NCBI GenBank assembly: GCA_941918925.1
Contig: OW799234.1
Location: forward strand, 60,988,968-61,052,967
Direction of reading: 5' to 3'
Length of the DNA stretch: 64,000 bases
DNA from: Phyto melanocephala
Taxonomy: Eukaryota; Arthropoda; Insecta; Diptera; Rhinophoridae
This document shows positions 10,854 through 25,800 of this stretch, piece after piece. Both the position numbers and the translations under genes were made by a program. Position 1 is the stretch's first letter; each line of letters starts with the position of its first letter. The notes beneath the pieces were generated by a model. The model had not been told where the DNA came from, did not search any database, and saw only the letters and a program-made list of their open reading frames with translations.

Positions 10854-13800
10854 ATGGCAGCTGTTGAACACACCTTCCATGGTACTTGGGAGGTAAGTAC
10901 TTGAGTATTTGTTTTTTTTTTAAATCTCTCTCTCTAATTTTGTATATAGAAATTAAATCATTTTAAATATTTATGTTTTTAATCTGCAGATTGTTTCATG
11001 TACCTTTGAAGGTAAAAAGGAAGTATCCGGTTTAGAGGGGTGAGTGTTTGTCTATTTGTTTGTCGATAACTTATGGAAAAATCAATTATTTATTCCCTTT
11101 TTTATTGTTGTTGTTGTGTCTTGTTTGCGTATGTGTTTGTAGGATTAAATTTCGTTTGGACGATACAAGTGATATAACATGGTATAATGATTTGGTCAGC
11201 CCGTTGCCAGAAACAAAAGACTGCGATACATGTTGTGATTCGGCAAGTGTTCTATTCAGCTGTGAAACATTTGAAATTAATGAAAATAATCCACGTTTAA
11301 TATTTGGAGCATTTGCTGGACATAGTATAGAATTCAATGTAAGTTTTTTTCTTTTCATTTTTATTTACAATTACAAAATTTTTTTCTAGAAGTTTATAAA
11401 AATGCAATTTAAAAAAGTAAACAGTAAGAATGTTGGGTGATAAAAAGTAGTGTAATTATAGAAAAATTAATAAGGAAGCGATGAATAATATATAACTCTT
11501 TCCATTTTAAGCATGTAACGATATACATACGTTAGCGCTGTTGAATCTCTGAATTTCTAATTTTAGTTATACATATTGTAACAGATTTATTTTTCAATAG
11601 CTTAATTTACATTATAATTTATTTTAGTTGAAGTAGTTTAAGTTACTGTAGTTTTATTTGTATTAGTTTATTTCGCTGGTTGTCCGAACATGATGTCTGT
11701 TATTATGTGTAGCGTACTTTTGGGCACTTTTATTATTCCTGCATATTACTTAACGTCTTAATTTAAATGTAATGGCTTTCGAATGTAATAGAATGTACAT
11801 ACGAGAACTTTGTCGAATGTTACCGAACACCACTATGTTACTATAAATAGCCGAACAACACAGCTAACCTGATCAGTATTACAATAGAGCTTGTGAAGCG
11901 CGTATCACAGTGAGTTTGATAATAAAAGTGTGTAACAATAAGTGAAATAAGTAAAGTGATATAAAACAATATCTGAGTGTGTTTAAGTAAATAAAGTGCT
12001 CTTAATTTTATAACTAATTTCAACTGTTTTTGATTGCAATAAGAGAACTCAAAGTATATTTAAAGGAAATAAGCCAACATTTATAAAAGGTATAAACGTA
12101 ACAATATATACTTTTAACTCTCTCCTTTCGAAACAATCCTTAAATATTAATTTCAGTATTAAAAATTAAATTTTGGTAAATGTGCGAAAATTCGAACTTA
12201 ATTTAAGCAAGTTAAACAGCTAAATTATTAAAATGAAATCATTTTTATTGATTTTATTTTTTGTCTGAATTTTTTTAATACACTGCGGTGAAATATTAAA
12301 GCTGCACGTCAATTTAAAGTATTTCTTATATTTAAATAAAGATTAGAAAATAAATATATATTTTGTAACCTGAAAGAGTATTAAAATTTTATAACCAAAG
12401 CAACAAAAATCTTTATTTATTCATTTATTTTTATACCGTTATAACAACTAGTTTCAATTTTAGGTGGTGCGCTATACTACCGCACTCTTACTTAAGAGCA
12501 TGTTAAAACAAGTAAAAGCGCTATATTCGGCCGTGCCGAATCTTATATACCCTTCACAACGTGTAGTCATGCAATAACAGTAAATTCACGTATGTATGTT
12601 AAAAAAAACAAAAAAAAAATAAAAAATAAAAAAAAAATTTAAAAAAAAAAAATTTAAAAAAAAAATTAAAAAAAAAAAAATTATTATATACATATATAAT
12701 ATATATAAAACAAAAAAAAAATAAAAAAAAATTAAAAAAAAAAAATAAAAAAAAATAATAATAAAAATATATATAATATATTAAATAAAAAATAAAAAAA
12801 AAATAAAAAAAAAATTAAAAAAAAAATTTTAAAAAAATTTTTTTGCCTCAGCTGGGATTCGATGCCACGTTTTCTCTAACCAGTATACACGTTTGTATGT
12901 ATGTATGTTGTTGTTGTAATGTTGTTTTTATGAAAAGAAAATCGAGGTGGTCGTGGGTTTTTGCTCATATCTCAGTTGTTTATGTACCGATGTTTCTGAT
13001 TTTCAATACCGATCTACTCCCGAATATTTCTGATATTTTAATACTTTACCCGGGTCCAACCTATGTCGGGGGGCTTCAAAAAGTTGATTTCAACATACAC
13101 ACGGACAGACGGTCAGACGGACAGACGGTCAGACGGACAGACGGTCAGGGCTTAATCGACTCCTCTATTCATAAGCTTTCAGAAAATATATACTTTATGG
13201 GGTCGGAAATGAAAATTGTAGAAATTTCACACGGAATGACAAACCTATATATACCCTTTTTCACTGTGTGAAGGGTATAACTAGAAGTTATTTATAAATC
13301 GGTATAAGTCAGTGTTGCAGTATTTGCTTTTAAATTATTATTATTATTATTAAAGTATTATTTTGGACGTTCTTGTTAATTTTGTTTCGTTTCAAAACTT
13401 TAATTTTGCTAGTATCAATTGTTTGCTTGTACTAGTCCATATTTTAAATTCTGCAAATAATTATCTTTAATTATTTTTTCATAGATTTTTCTTTAAACAT
13501 TTTTAATATTCTTATTTAAAGACATCTACCTTAACACCTTATGACTCATTGATATTACATTGTGAAAACTGGTATGCTGTGGAATGTAAACGTTTAAAAG
13601 ACCATCAGGCGGCGGGACAGGAAAAAGAATTCTCTTTTGCCGAAGCCTTAAACGAATCATACTTTAGTGATGTCATTATCAAAAGTTCGGATGATTTTGA
13701 GGTAAAATTTTGTTAAATAAAAAAATATTTTAAATAATAAAAAACAATTTTTTTTAATTTCAGTATCACGTACATGCTTCAATATTACGTTTAAATGGCT

Positions 13801-16800
13801 TTGATTGCAGCATGTGTGTACATGCTCCGAATACTGTTTCCTTACCGCAAGCTGTATGTAGAAACAATGATTCTCTGGCCATTAAGCTTACAGAGAATGT
13901 CAGTCTACCCAATTCACCAAATCCCATCAAAATATCTGTGACAATGACTAGCAACACAACACCAACACAAACGGAAGAACAGCAAAAATCTTTACCCCGC
14001 CTTAATTTATTACCCATTTATCTACAACCGCCTACAGAATGTCCTGCTAATACCGCCTCCTCCTTAAAAGCTCAACATCATACCCAGTTGTCATCCTCCT
14101 TTAATTGTTTGTCGACAAAGGTCGAAACAAATGGCAATGCCATGCATCTTTTCAACCAAGAGAGTGGTGCGGCCATGTGCCGTTTATCCCACAATTCGCA
14201 TTCGGATTCTCACTTGGAGACTGGCAATATACAGTCACAAACAAAAAATATTTTTAATTTTTGTCAAGATCTCATGCTCCAACATTCAACTGAAATTTGC
14301 AATACTACAGGTTGTAATACGCGACGACCACCTTTGTCACCCTATCGCGCCAGAAGTCCTTCACCATTTCCGAGTTCTATGGATACGCCACCTTCGTCAC
14401 CTCTAACTCCCGTGGGTGTTTTATATGACCTTCCTGCTTTTCTCTTAACGCCCATATTGCATTGGCTGTACACGGAGTCTTTAATACCCGATATGAATGA
14501 GGATGTTTGTGAAAAGCTCATAAATTTTGCCGAATGCCAGCCTTCACTGATAAAGTTGGCTGAACCCGTTAGAAAGTATTTAAAAATGATTAAGTTAAAA
14601 AAGTGTAAGTGACAAACAACAAAAAGCAATATTTTCAAGATAATATTTTTAAAATTTTTAATCTCAATTACAGTTGTAGTCAACATCATAATGGACTTAC
14701 ATAGTATTCTCAATCGAGTCATACAAACCATAAATCCAGTTACTATATCACATGAACCCGCCTTATTGTATGCCATATTTAAGGATAGTTTAAGAGAATG
14801 TTCAATAGGTCTGTTTAAATTTATAAACGGCGTTATTTATAACAAAGAAACTCTGTGTGTTAACTTACATACCAGTAGTTAGTTGACATACAGTTTCTTG
14901 TTATGCATAACACCATACTTATCTGTTTGCTTTTGTATACCCTTCAACTGTGGTGCTAACTTTGTCAATATTTATTTCTGACCACATAAAGAATATATTT
15001 TCTGAAGTTGAGCTTATGAATAGCTGAGTCGATTTCGGTATTCAATAACATATTTAAACGACAGTTGTTATTCTTATCTAAACGACAGTAATTTTGTTGT
15101 TAACAAAAAGTTAAACTCAGCTATCGCGTGACTGCCTATAGGAGTGATGTAAGTGGTGAATTTATTTAGACACGATATACAAAGATGCCACTTTAAAGTT
15201 GTCGAGTATTGTTTAAAAGTATTTTATGAATCGCATAATCGTTGCTGCAAACAACAATAAGTGTCGACAAATTTAACGATTATCGGATCGTTAAAAATTA
15301 GTGAATCGCACCACTAGTTATTATACTTATGTACACGATTGTAAAGGGTATTTTTAGATTCGGCACGGCCGAATATAACACTCTTACTTGTTGTGTTTTA
15401 ATATAAAAAAATATTTTTAAAATTTTTCTTCAAGGATGTGCCAAAATTCTCCAATTTTGCAATATATTTATTAAGGATGCCGCCGAAATAGCACGTTATC
15501 AAAAGAATGAAATTGTTAAATATGTTCGAACACGCATACCGATATTCATGTCACAACTACATCAGCTCCTACGCAATATACTAAATATATTTTTAAGTCT
15601 AACACCGAATGAGAAAAAGGAATTAGCTAATTACTTGGTACCTGAGGTAAGCAGCGCTAGATGAGTTTTAGTTTCTAAAATAAATGTCAAAAATAACTAT
15701 TAACAAAATTTGTATGCAAATCAATGAATATAGTGTAACGTTATATGCAATTTCTTAGCAAATTCGTTTGTGTCTTTATTTTTCAGATTGAAACCACTTT
15801 ACTGATTTTAACTAGTGTCATAGAAGAAATCAAAAATTCTTTAGAAAAAATGTGTAAAGTAAGTTAAAGTTTAACACCAACAAATTAATATTTCAAATTG
15901 CCAATTATATTTTGCGTTAACTTTTTAGGACTTGAAATGCTCACATTTGGATTTGTCTTTAAAATATGCCAGTGATGATGCTGTAGCGATGCAAATACAA
16001 AATAATACCTTTATTACCGCTAATTCGGCTATGGAGGAGAATACTGTTAGCACCCTATTTAGTCAGCCACCTTTATCGCCTCGTCCGCGTAGAGGTCCAC
16101 CTATAGGCCTAACACTCTATGATAACAATTCCTCGGATAATCAACGTTTAATGAGTGCTGAAAATGATTTGAAATTTGTTTTCTACATGTATGAAGTGAG
16201 AAAGATGCGTGACATATATGGGCGTATATCGGCTGCTTTGGATATCATAAGGGATAAAAAGTAAGAGATTTGTTAAAATTCTTTTATATTTTTCCATGCT
16301 AGACCGAGAAGTACATTTAATAAAATTACAATTACATCATAAGCACCATTTAATACAGATAATTAAGTAGTTATTGTTAGTAGCAACTTTAATCGCTTAT
16401 AACTCCTCTTTTTCAATATTAATAGGATTGAGATTGTGGAAAGTTCCCTTCAAATGGTAATTTTTTTTATACCCGCCACCAAAAAAATGGTGGGGGTATA
16501 TTCATTTTGTCATTCCGTTTGTAACACATCGAAATATCCATTTTAGACCCTATAAAGTATTTATATTCTGAATCAGGGTTTGATTTGATGACGATCTAGC
16601 TATGTCCGTCTGTTTAAAGCACGATATAGTTCGAACCAAAAAAGCTAGGCTAGGCTAGGCTCAAATTTTGTCAGAATCTTTCTTATACACAAGGTTTGTT
16701 TGGTATTGAAAATGGTCTAAATCGGAATATTAGGAAGCGAGTTATAGCTCGTAATGCAAGAGTAGGTCAAAAAAACCATGTCCTTCCAATATCGAATAAA

Positions 16801-19800
16801 ATGCAATTGTGTCCAAACGCATTATCGCAGAGTCATGAAACTTCGAATATATATTTTCTGAGGAAAAAAAATATTTTCTCTGAAAATTGCTTGATTTGAT
16901 GCATAGATTTGCATTAGGAAAGGAGTTATAGAACAAAATGTAGGAAAATTGATACCGCAGAGTGTATTTTTTGGTATATTTAAAATGTAAAACCTAATTA
17001 ATCAGACAAAATTAGATGTATGATTTGAAAATGTTGCAAACATTGTTATTGGTCAAAGGCTTTGTACTAACGGAAATGTGACACACCCACTTTTACGCCC
17101 ACCTCCCATTTATTTCAAATTCATTTAATTTATATATGAATAAAGATTTTGGAAAAAAAAGGGCTATATTGAAACATCTAAGTTGCATTCACTAGTTGAA
17201 ATAATTTCGACACGCCTACTATAACGCCCACTTTTCACGTTATCTACCGTTAATGAAATTTAAAAGCTCATAAAACCGACAAAATTAGAGGTATGATGAT
17301 AAAATTTGTTGCATATATCCTTCTAGTCAATGTCATTATTATGCCAAAAAATTTAGGCGACACGCCCACTTTAACGCCTACCTCCCATATAACGGTTTAT
17401 CTTAAATTCATGTAATTTCTCTATTGACAAAGTTTTTGGGAAAATAAAGGACTATATTGAAATATCTAAGTTGTATTTATTAGCAAAAACTTTATTGGCA
17501 CGCCTACTTTAATGCCCACTTTTATTGAAAGACTACATTTACAAAAGCATTTTAGTAGCATATCGAAAGTGATACATATTTTATTATAACGAGATTATTA
17601 CATAATGATTAACAAAATAATAAATATTGTGCTTTAAATGTACACAAAATTGGTGGTGGGTATAAAAGATTCGGCACAGCCGAATATAATGCTCTTAATT
17701 GTTAAACTTTATACGAATCAGGGTACACTTATACAAGGTGGCGGTGCAAGCCCAGCTGACTATTGTGTTCTGGAAAATGTCAAACTACATATTAAAAAAA
17801 TTATTTCAACTTCGGAAATTGTCAAACTCCATACATATAAAAAAAAGAGACAAACAGTGCTCTTCTTTACGCTATCACCTTATGTAATTACACCATGATA
17901 CGAATCAAATCATTTATAAATAGAAAAAGTGATAGAAGTGTTTAACCTTAACGTTTTTCTCTCTGATCCAGGTTTTCTTTTAATGTTCAAGTCTTCCTTA
18001 TACTGTTAAATGTCTTTTCAAATAGTTTGACGATTAACCTTCAGATCTTTTGCTATTCTTTTTTTTTGTAAGTCCATGTTGGATTTTTTTTAAATTGTTA
18101 TTTTTTTTTCGCTGTTCATTTTGAGCGAAATTTAACTGTTATTTCGCTCAAAATAAATGATTTAGAAGAGATAATATCTGAAATATTTTAAAAAGCTAAC
18201 GAGATTATTAAATGATAATTGATTGGAACAAGGATAAGTTTTGGCTGGAATAGTGTGTATATGTTTTTGCTGACTCACTCTTTTAAGGTTAAACAATTAA
18301 AAAAAACCTCTGCGTATCATGAATACCGTTTTTTTGGTTATCCATTTTATCTTAATTAGAACAGCTGTTTAACGGGTTTTTTTTTTAATTCGGTAAATTT
18401 GAAAAACATTTTAATTTAGGATAAATTTGAAAAACATTTTAACTTAGGATTGGATTTAAAAAATATAGACAAAATTAAAAAAAAAAAATCATATAATTTC
18501 CAAATGGTTTAACAGCTTTGATTGCGTCAAGATCACACGCGTTTTTGTTTTTGTGGCAATCAGGACGTCCCACTTTATATCACTTTGAAAGTTTTGAGTT
18601 TAGCTCTTTTTAAAGTTCCAGCTGCCTACACGAATGTATAGATCAATTACCAATTCTTTGAATGAGATTTCTTAGTCAAAATTTTAAATCACTGTTTGAA
18701 CATTTTATGATCCTTTAAGATATGATCTTTTAAATAATAATAATCGTAAGTTACTGTTTTTCGAGTTAAATTAAATCGTTCGAAATTGCCATTGAAATGT
18801 GATTTAACTCTTTCAGGTTTGGTGGTCAGTTTTCTAGCCACTTATTTTTGACATTTTAAAACATGCTTTGGCACTATCTATTGGAAAAGTCTTAAATAGT
18901 TACGTTTTTTAAAGTGATCTTTTATCGTTTGGTAAAAAATTTTTGCATTAGGGTGCGCTGGTTACTTTGGTATATTTATTTAAAAATTTGGCAATCCATT
19001 GTTTTTGTATCGGGACTTTCTCTAGTTCAATAAAAATGCTTAGAGTGTTTATTACTTAGCAAGTTTAGTGTTACTTTATTATCTAGTACTTGTTTTGTTG
19101 GTTTGTAATAACATCAATATTTTATATAGTGTATTTGTCGATAAATGACGTAAGTAATATGGTGGTTAGAATACTAACCACTGTGACTATATAGGTTTTA
19201 TATAATGAGTTTTTCTACATAATTAAATAAACTAACAATACAACTGTTTTATTTTTTAAGTTATATATGTAAATCCGTGGCTGAAAGAGTTAAAAGAACA
19301 ATTTACGACAATTCTGAACAATTTTATTTCCCTTGGAATGTAGAGCAGGGACGTATATTTAAAAATAGCATATGCCTGCGACTTCCTCTGCATAGCTATC
19401 GGGACAAAAAAGAAGCCTATGTGATATTATTAAAGATTGTAATCTCTCTGTGTTCCAAATATCGATTAGTTCTTTCAGCCATTATTTTTGCGTGATTGAG
19501 TGAGTAACAAAGATCTAAACATTTAAACAATCACATTAAGTAGAAGGGATAAACACAATTTAACAGATAATTTGTTAAAAACAGTTTGGCTCGAGCACCG
19601 TTGCTAATTCTTTCAATTCTTTCTGTTGTTGTGTATTAACATATTTCGATAATCCTACAACTTGATAATCAGTCTACCCGCGACTAACTGCGAACTGTCT
19701 TAAACTAAAATTTCGAAAATCGTATCAAGTTCATTCTTTAAACTAAAACTTATTTATAAAACAAAATACAGTTTGAAAATGATATTATTGGTGAAATATT

Positions 19801-22800
19801 GTTTTAATTTTAGAACAACCTATTGTGAAATGGATTTCTTAAGTAAGCGCAGCACTATAAATCAAAATTTAGAACAACTGATTGTCGATATACCAACTTA
19901 TATATTGATTATGGAAAATCTTTCGGATCGTTTGGAGGAGAAACTGGGTTGGAAGGAATTTAAGTTTTGCTTCAAATTGGCGACATCACAAATTGTAAGT
20001 ATCAGAATTGAGTTTTAGACATTGAATAAAATTATAGTCATAATTAAGGTCTAAGGCTTTTGATCGCGAACAAAATTTTACTTGAACGATTGAGATCGCT
20101 GTGCTTCTAGTACGGAAATTATCATAAGAATTTTTAAAATTCGATCACGTTCGAATGCTGTAATTTATCATCAGGTTTGAACAAGAGCTCTCATGCTATT
20201 GCCCTTATCGCTTAAGGGCAATCAGGCTGTCCCTATTTATCTGATTTCGAGAGTTTTGCGTCACAATTTTGCATGCGGTTAACTGAGGTCTCGATTATTT
20301 AACGACATGATCTTTGTTTTTTATTTTTTATTTTACTCAAGTTAAATTTACAAGTTAGCTCCGTTTTTCTATATGAAGGTATAGGTCGACATACGGAAAC
20401 AGAACGAACTTGTTATATCCTGGAACTCCGGGAGTTTTTCAGACTCCGCTAACAAACATTCGACCAAACAAACTCAAATAAAATTATATTATAATACAGT
20501 TGACATTTGTTCATATAAAAATAAAAGTGAGATTAGTTTAGCTTAAGTCAGAAGCATTTTTTCACTATTGCTAGTCTCTTCACATCTTGCGTGTTTGTTT
20601 TATATTTTCGTTTATATAAATTATAAGAAAGCGACAGTTGTATATACATGTGTGACAGCATCATTATGTATTGCGAAACATTAACTGCTGAGATGCTTTC
20701 GAGAAATGCTCTTCTAACCACCAACAAGTAGATTGGCTATTCGCTTTTAGACAGGCCATAGGTCTAAGTGGTATTTACTTCATTTAGATGCAGCAGAAAT
20801 AAAAAGCAACATTGAACACATCCTATTCAAAATACAATTTCTGTCAGTAGTTCCCCAAGTTGGATAGCATTGCTGTAAACACGTTAATTCATTTAACAGA
20901 ATAGAAGAGAAAAACTGCATAATACGTTGAGCTTGTTTAACATGAACATTTAATTTATTTCTATGTTTGTATGTATGTAAGTCTATTAATATCGATACCT
21001 ATCTATCTAATAGCTACCACCTTAATATTGGCTTAGTTTTTATTTAGTAACGTCTGGAACCAGTCATATAACTAGTTGTAAAGATACTGTAGCATTGACT
21101 GAAAGCAAACAAAATCACCATCGCAAAATTTAAGTGTAATTTGTTTTTCAAGCTGAAATCATATAATATCAATTCAAAACATAATAGTGTGTAAAACTTC
21201 AAACCTCATACAAACAACCGTAGTTCGAATCCCGGCTGAGATTAGAAAAATTTCATAGCGCTTGACGTTAAATTGCTGTGTAAAAAATGCATATTAATTT
21301 TTTTCAGTAGTTGTGAGGTGCGTACACTTACTTACCGCACTTTAACAATAACTAGTATTTAAATTAATATAAAACTATATACAAATGAACTAGTTGGGGT
21401 GCTATGACAACCCAATTTTAAAATCAATAGTTTGATATAAGAAAAAAGGACAGATATGTAACTAGTCTAAAGTTAAGAGAAACTAGTATATTTCTAACCA
21501 CATACCAGCTACTTTATTTGCAGTGTAGTACTGCTTTAAAAACAATAACAAAAAAACATTTAAAACCACGCCCATACAACAGGGACTGTTCTCTTGTTTG
21601 ATATTGTGAATACATTTATCTTCCACATTGTCCAAACCAGAGCTGTTAAATTTGAATTCGATTACATTTTATAAGAAATGGTATTGATTACATAATTCTC
21701 TTTTAAACAATTCCTGATTGTTAATTAATTATGATTACAAATAATCGGAAAGTAATCAAGAGTATTTAGGATTACGAGAAAAGAATCAAGAATAAACAAA
21801 AGTAATGCAAAAAATAATTGACTATTTTCAAGGAATGTTTTTTTAAATATATATATATGTATTTACTTCAATAACAAAACTATCAATAACAATTTTAATA
21901 CTTCCTAAATCAACAAAAAAAAAAGGAAAAATACATGAAAAAAAAATAACGAGAAACAAATACATTCAGAATACAGTCATAATTTCGCCAAATAAAAAAA
22001 AAATCAAAAATAATCAAAAATAATCGAAAATATTTCTTGAAAGTAGTTATTTATTTTTGGATTACTTTTGATTATTTTTGATTACTTTCTCGTAATTTTT
22101 CTTAATCTTGATTATTTTTGGATTATCTGTAATCGTTATCAATTAGTAATCGTGAGAATCTGAAAATAATCGTAATGTAATCATTATTTCAAAAATTTCA
22201 AAAATTGTAATCTAATTACTAATTATTACGATTAGTAATCATTACTTAACAGCTATGATCCAAACTGATTTAATTTAAGTTGCCCTTCCAAAACATTTGG
22301 GGTAAGGCATGTTTACAAGGTAACCTTGTTGAAACAGTTCATCGAAAAGCATAATGCCAAAATTTTTTAAATTCGCCTTGATTTTATTTACTAATGCAGG
22401 GATGGAAAATGAGATTTTCGTTTCGGTATTAAACAATTAACTTAAGTGTACTTTTTGATAACAAATGTACTAAATTTATTTACAATTGTTGTTTTTACAC
22501 TCTCTATCACGAGTTTCACAAATATGTTTATATCCATTCTTTAATAAAATTTTATTTAATTAAACACTTCTTATACACGAATTTGTTTTTTTTTGTTGGA
22601 AATTTAAAGTTACAATAAATTATAACCGCCGTATTCATAAAAAATATTTTAGGTTTATTAAAGGCTTATTTTACAAATTCTTTGCAACATTTGTCAAATA
22701 AGCGTTTAATAAAAACTTGGTAGGAGAAATTTCTTGTTGATTTTATTATTTGAGCGCCACTGTTCACTGTACTGTTTACTCTACTTACTGTTTTATTCAT

Positions 22801-25800
22801 AAGAAAAGGTTTGTTTGGACTTTTTATTTATTAATGTTATAAATAATAACCTTTGATGTATTTTTTATGAATAAGGTCGTTAATCCTTTAATCCTTTAAT
22901 TTACAGAATGGTGTCATAGTAAAGATATTCGATCACAAGTCTGCTTTGAAAGATGCTATGAGCCAGGTAAAATTCTTCCTAATCTAAATTATAATTTAAT
23001 TGCAAATAAATAATTTTATAAAATTTTAATAATTACATTTACAGATCTGTAAACTCGTACAGAAACAAGAATTCACCCAAGCTCTTATAGAGTTGGGTCT
23101 ACTGGAACCTTCGAACATTTTGGAAAGTGAATTGAAGTCATTGCAAAACGACGATCCTTTCGAATTGAGTTTAGATCCTTTGGTAATGGAACGACAACAA
23201 AATTTCGACTATAAAAATGTTAAGGTACACACTCGTAGTAAATACTATATAGATAGACATGTGTTTTGTAAAATAAATTCTTTTATTTAGCTTAATCTCA
23301 TACGCCATCTATGTGAACCACCCATTGCCATCAATAGTAATCTGTCAAAAAATGCTCTGCGTCTTTTGCACTCGGCCCAATTGGCCGATATGGAATTTGA
23401 GGTTCATACATATGACATACCTAAACAAGCAACAAATCAAAATATCTTAGATTTACAAGGTATGGAGGCGAACAATACACCGATACAAGTGCATACATTT
23501 CGAGCACATCGGGTCATTGTGTCGTCAAGATGTGAATGGTTTAAGAAGGCCTTGATGTCGGGCATGCAGGAAAGTTTAACAAGGTACTATGTCAACTTTA
23601 TATACTTTTTTTGGCTTTTAAAAAATATTTTTATTTGTTTTTGTAGAAAAATTATCATCACTGATACCTCTCCGGTGATCTTTCGTCGTTTACTTTTGTT
23701 TTTGTATGGTGCTCCAATTGATAAAACTGTGGGTGCCGAGCAGATATGTGAATTGATGCTTTTGGCTGATAAGTATTCCATAGATGATTTAAAGGTAGAT
23801 TTGCATAATTCAACTCGTACCGAAACGTCTGATTTTTGTTTATTGCTTTTACTTTTAGGAATTGTGCGAAAATACTTTAAATTCGCAGATCGATGAACAT
23901 TCTGTTTTATGTCTTTTGGGCATAGCCGATCACTATATGGCAGCGGCTTTAAAATCTAAGTGTCTTTCATTTTTATCACAAAATTCACACTTAACAAAGG
24001 CTGCTATGTTTAAGGAACTATCTCGACCATTGCAAGTAAGTTTTAATGAGAAAAACGCAGGAAATGATATAAAATTTCTTAAGTAAGAAATATTGATTAT
24101 CAGACATAATCGAAATTTTTTTTATATCGTATATCATACTAGTCCTTAGTGTCGCATTGTCATAACTTTCGAAAGGTTTTAAAAATTTACAAATAACAAT
24201 ACAATACCTTTCATGCGATCAAAAGTTTTTATAATTTTATGACAATACGACACTTAAGACTTCTTGTGAATAATTTTAAATAGGTATCTAGCTTAAGCTT
24301 GGTTTTCACTATGTAATTTTTGTTGTCAAATTGTCCAAATTGTTGGCAATTGTATGAAAACGGGTTGTCATATGGCGTCATCTATGTTTGCAGTCAGTTG
24401 TGCACACAAACTGCTATTTAAATTGACAAATAAGTGAAAACGCCAAACTTCAGTTTGTCAGCAGATATGACAGCATTTTTTTCAAAGTTAATTTGACAAC
24501 AAGTTGTCAATTATTTTTGTTTGTCGTTCGTCAGTTTTTTTGTCAGTTTTTAAAATGCAGTGAAAACGCATTTGACGCAAACTGACGAGAATTCATTTGA
24601 GGCAGTTTTTGTTGGCATTTCATATGACATAGTGAAAACCAAGCTTTAGCATAAAAATACACAAAGAGAAGCACCATCGTTTTGACATGGTCATATTATA
24701 TTCTCTATAATAATTAAGTTGTCGTTATCAATATAGTATATTGTAAACTGTATTAGAGATATTTTTTAGAATCTGTGGTACTATGGGTGTATATAGCTTA
24801 GTCGTTCCGCTTGTAATTTTTACAATGTTGATTTTTAAACCTATGAAGTAACTATATATGTCCGTTTGTCCGTGTGTTGGTCGAAATCAGCTTTACCAAG
24901 CCTCCATATTGTACAGATCTGTATATAGTAGCAACCTTTTAGAAATACTAAGGAATAAATTGCTATTAAGATTCAGCACAATCGCCCCATTACACTCTGA
25001 GATATGAGCAAATAAATACGACGGCCTCTGTTTTTTCCCATATTTTTAGCACAAAAATTAACATTTTTCACTCTAGGATAATTTATAGCCAATTTTTTTT
25101 ACTATTTATGAATATGATATGACTCTATGGTTATTCGTAAAATAATTTTTGGACACATCGGCCACTAACTGTTAAAGTTATAGCCAAAACATTTTTGGAA
25201 AAATATATTTTTTTAAATCTTTCTAGTTGCTCAAGCTTCTAAATAATTTTTGAATGCACTTAAACACCTAGTTACAATCCCTATCTTTGGAAAAATGAAT
25301 AAATTGGTCTAAAACTAACTGAGATATAAGTACAAAAAACAACTGCTTCAGTGTTTTTCCTAAAATTTACGAACGAAAATCGATTTTTGAAGCTTCCAAA
25401 GAACCGAGAACGTCAATATGAATGAACTTAAAGAACTATAATAACTAAAAAAAAAAAATTAAATCCATGATGGTCGCCACTACAAAATGGCGTACTTTAT
25501 ATACTATCTAGTATATATTTATATATGGGTCAAATGTATGTACCCAATGTAACCACTTCAATGCTCTCAATATTGGTATCAAACGAAAGTGATTAATTAC
25601 GAAGAAGTTAAAATCCAAAATGGCGTCCGAAATAAAATTGCTGATATATGGGTCAAATATAGCAATTACGGCGTTGCCACCTTCAACCTTACAATATTGG
25701 TATTAAATGAAAGGACTTGACCAGTAGAATACAGTAAACTATGATAAAGTTGAAATCTAAGATGAAACAAAATGGCCAATGTAGTGGCCATCAAATAATA

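Noticed and set aside
12843..13271. 142-codon frame in BTB intron 3
   Set aside because: Inside an INE-like element; similar frames occur in the copies at 43.8 kb and 40 kb.
14809..14882. Exon 6 of the BTB gene continuing to the TAG at 14880-14882
   Set aside because: Exon 7 reads on in frame from the donor at 14808 and further BTB exons follow, so a stop here would be at most an alternative ending.
19277..19495. 72-codon frame that might be a BTB exon
   Set aside because: It begins in the piggyBac terminus and runs into a LINE-like tail.
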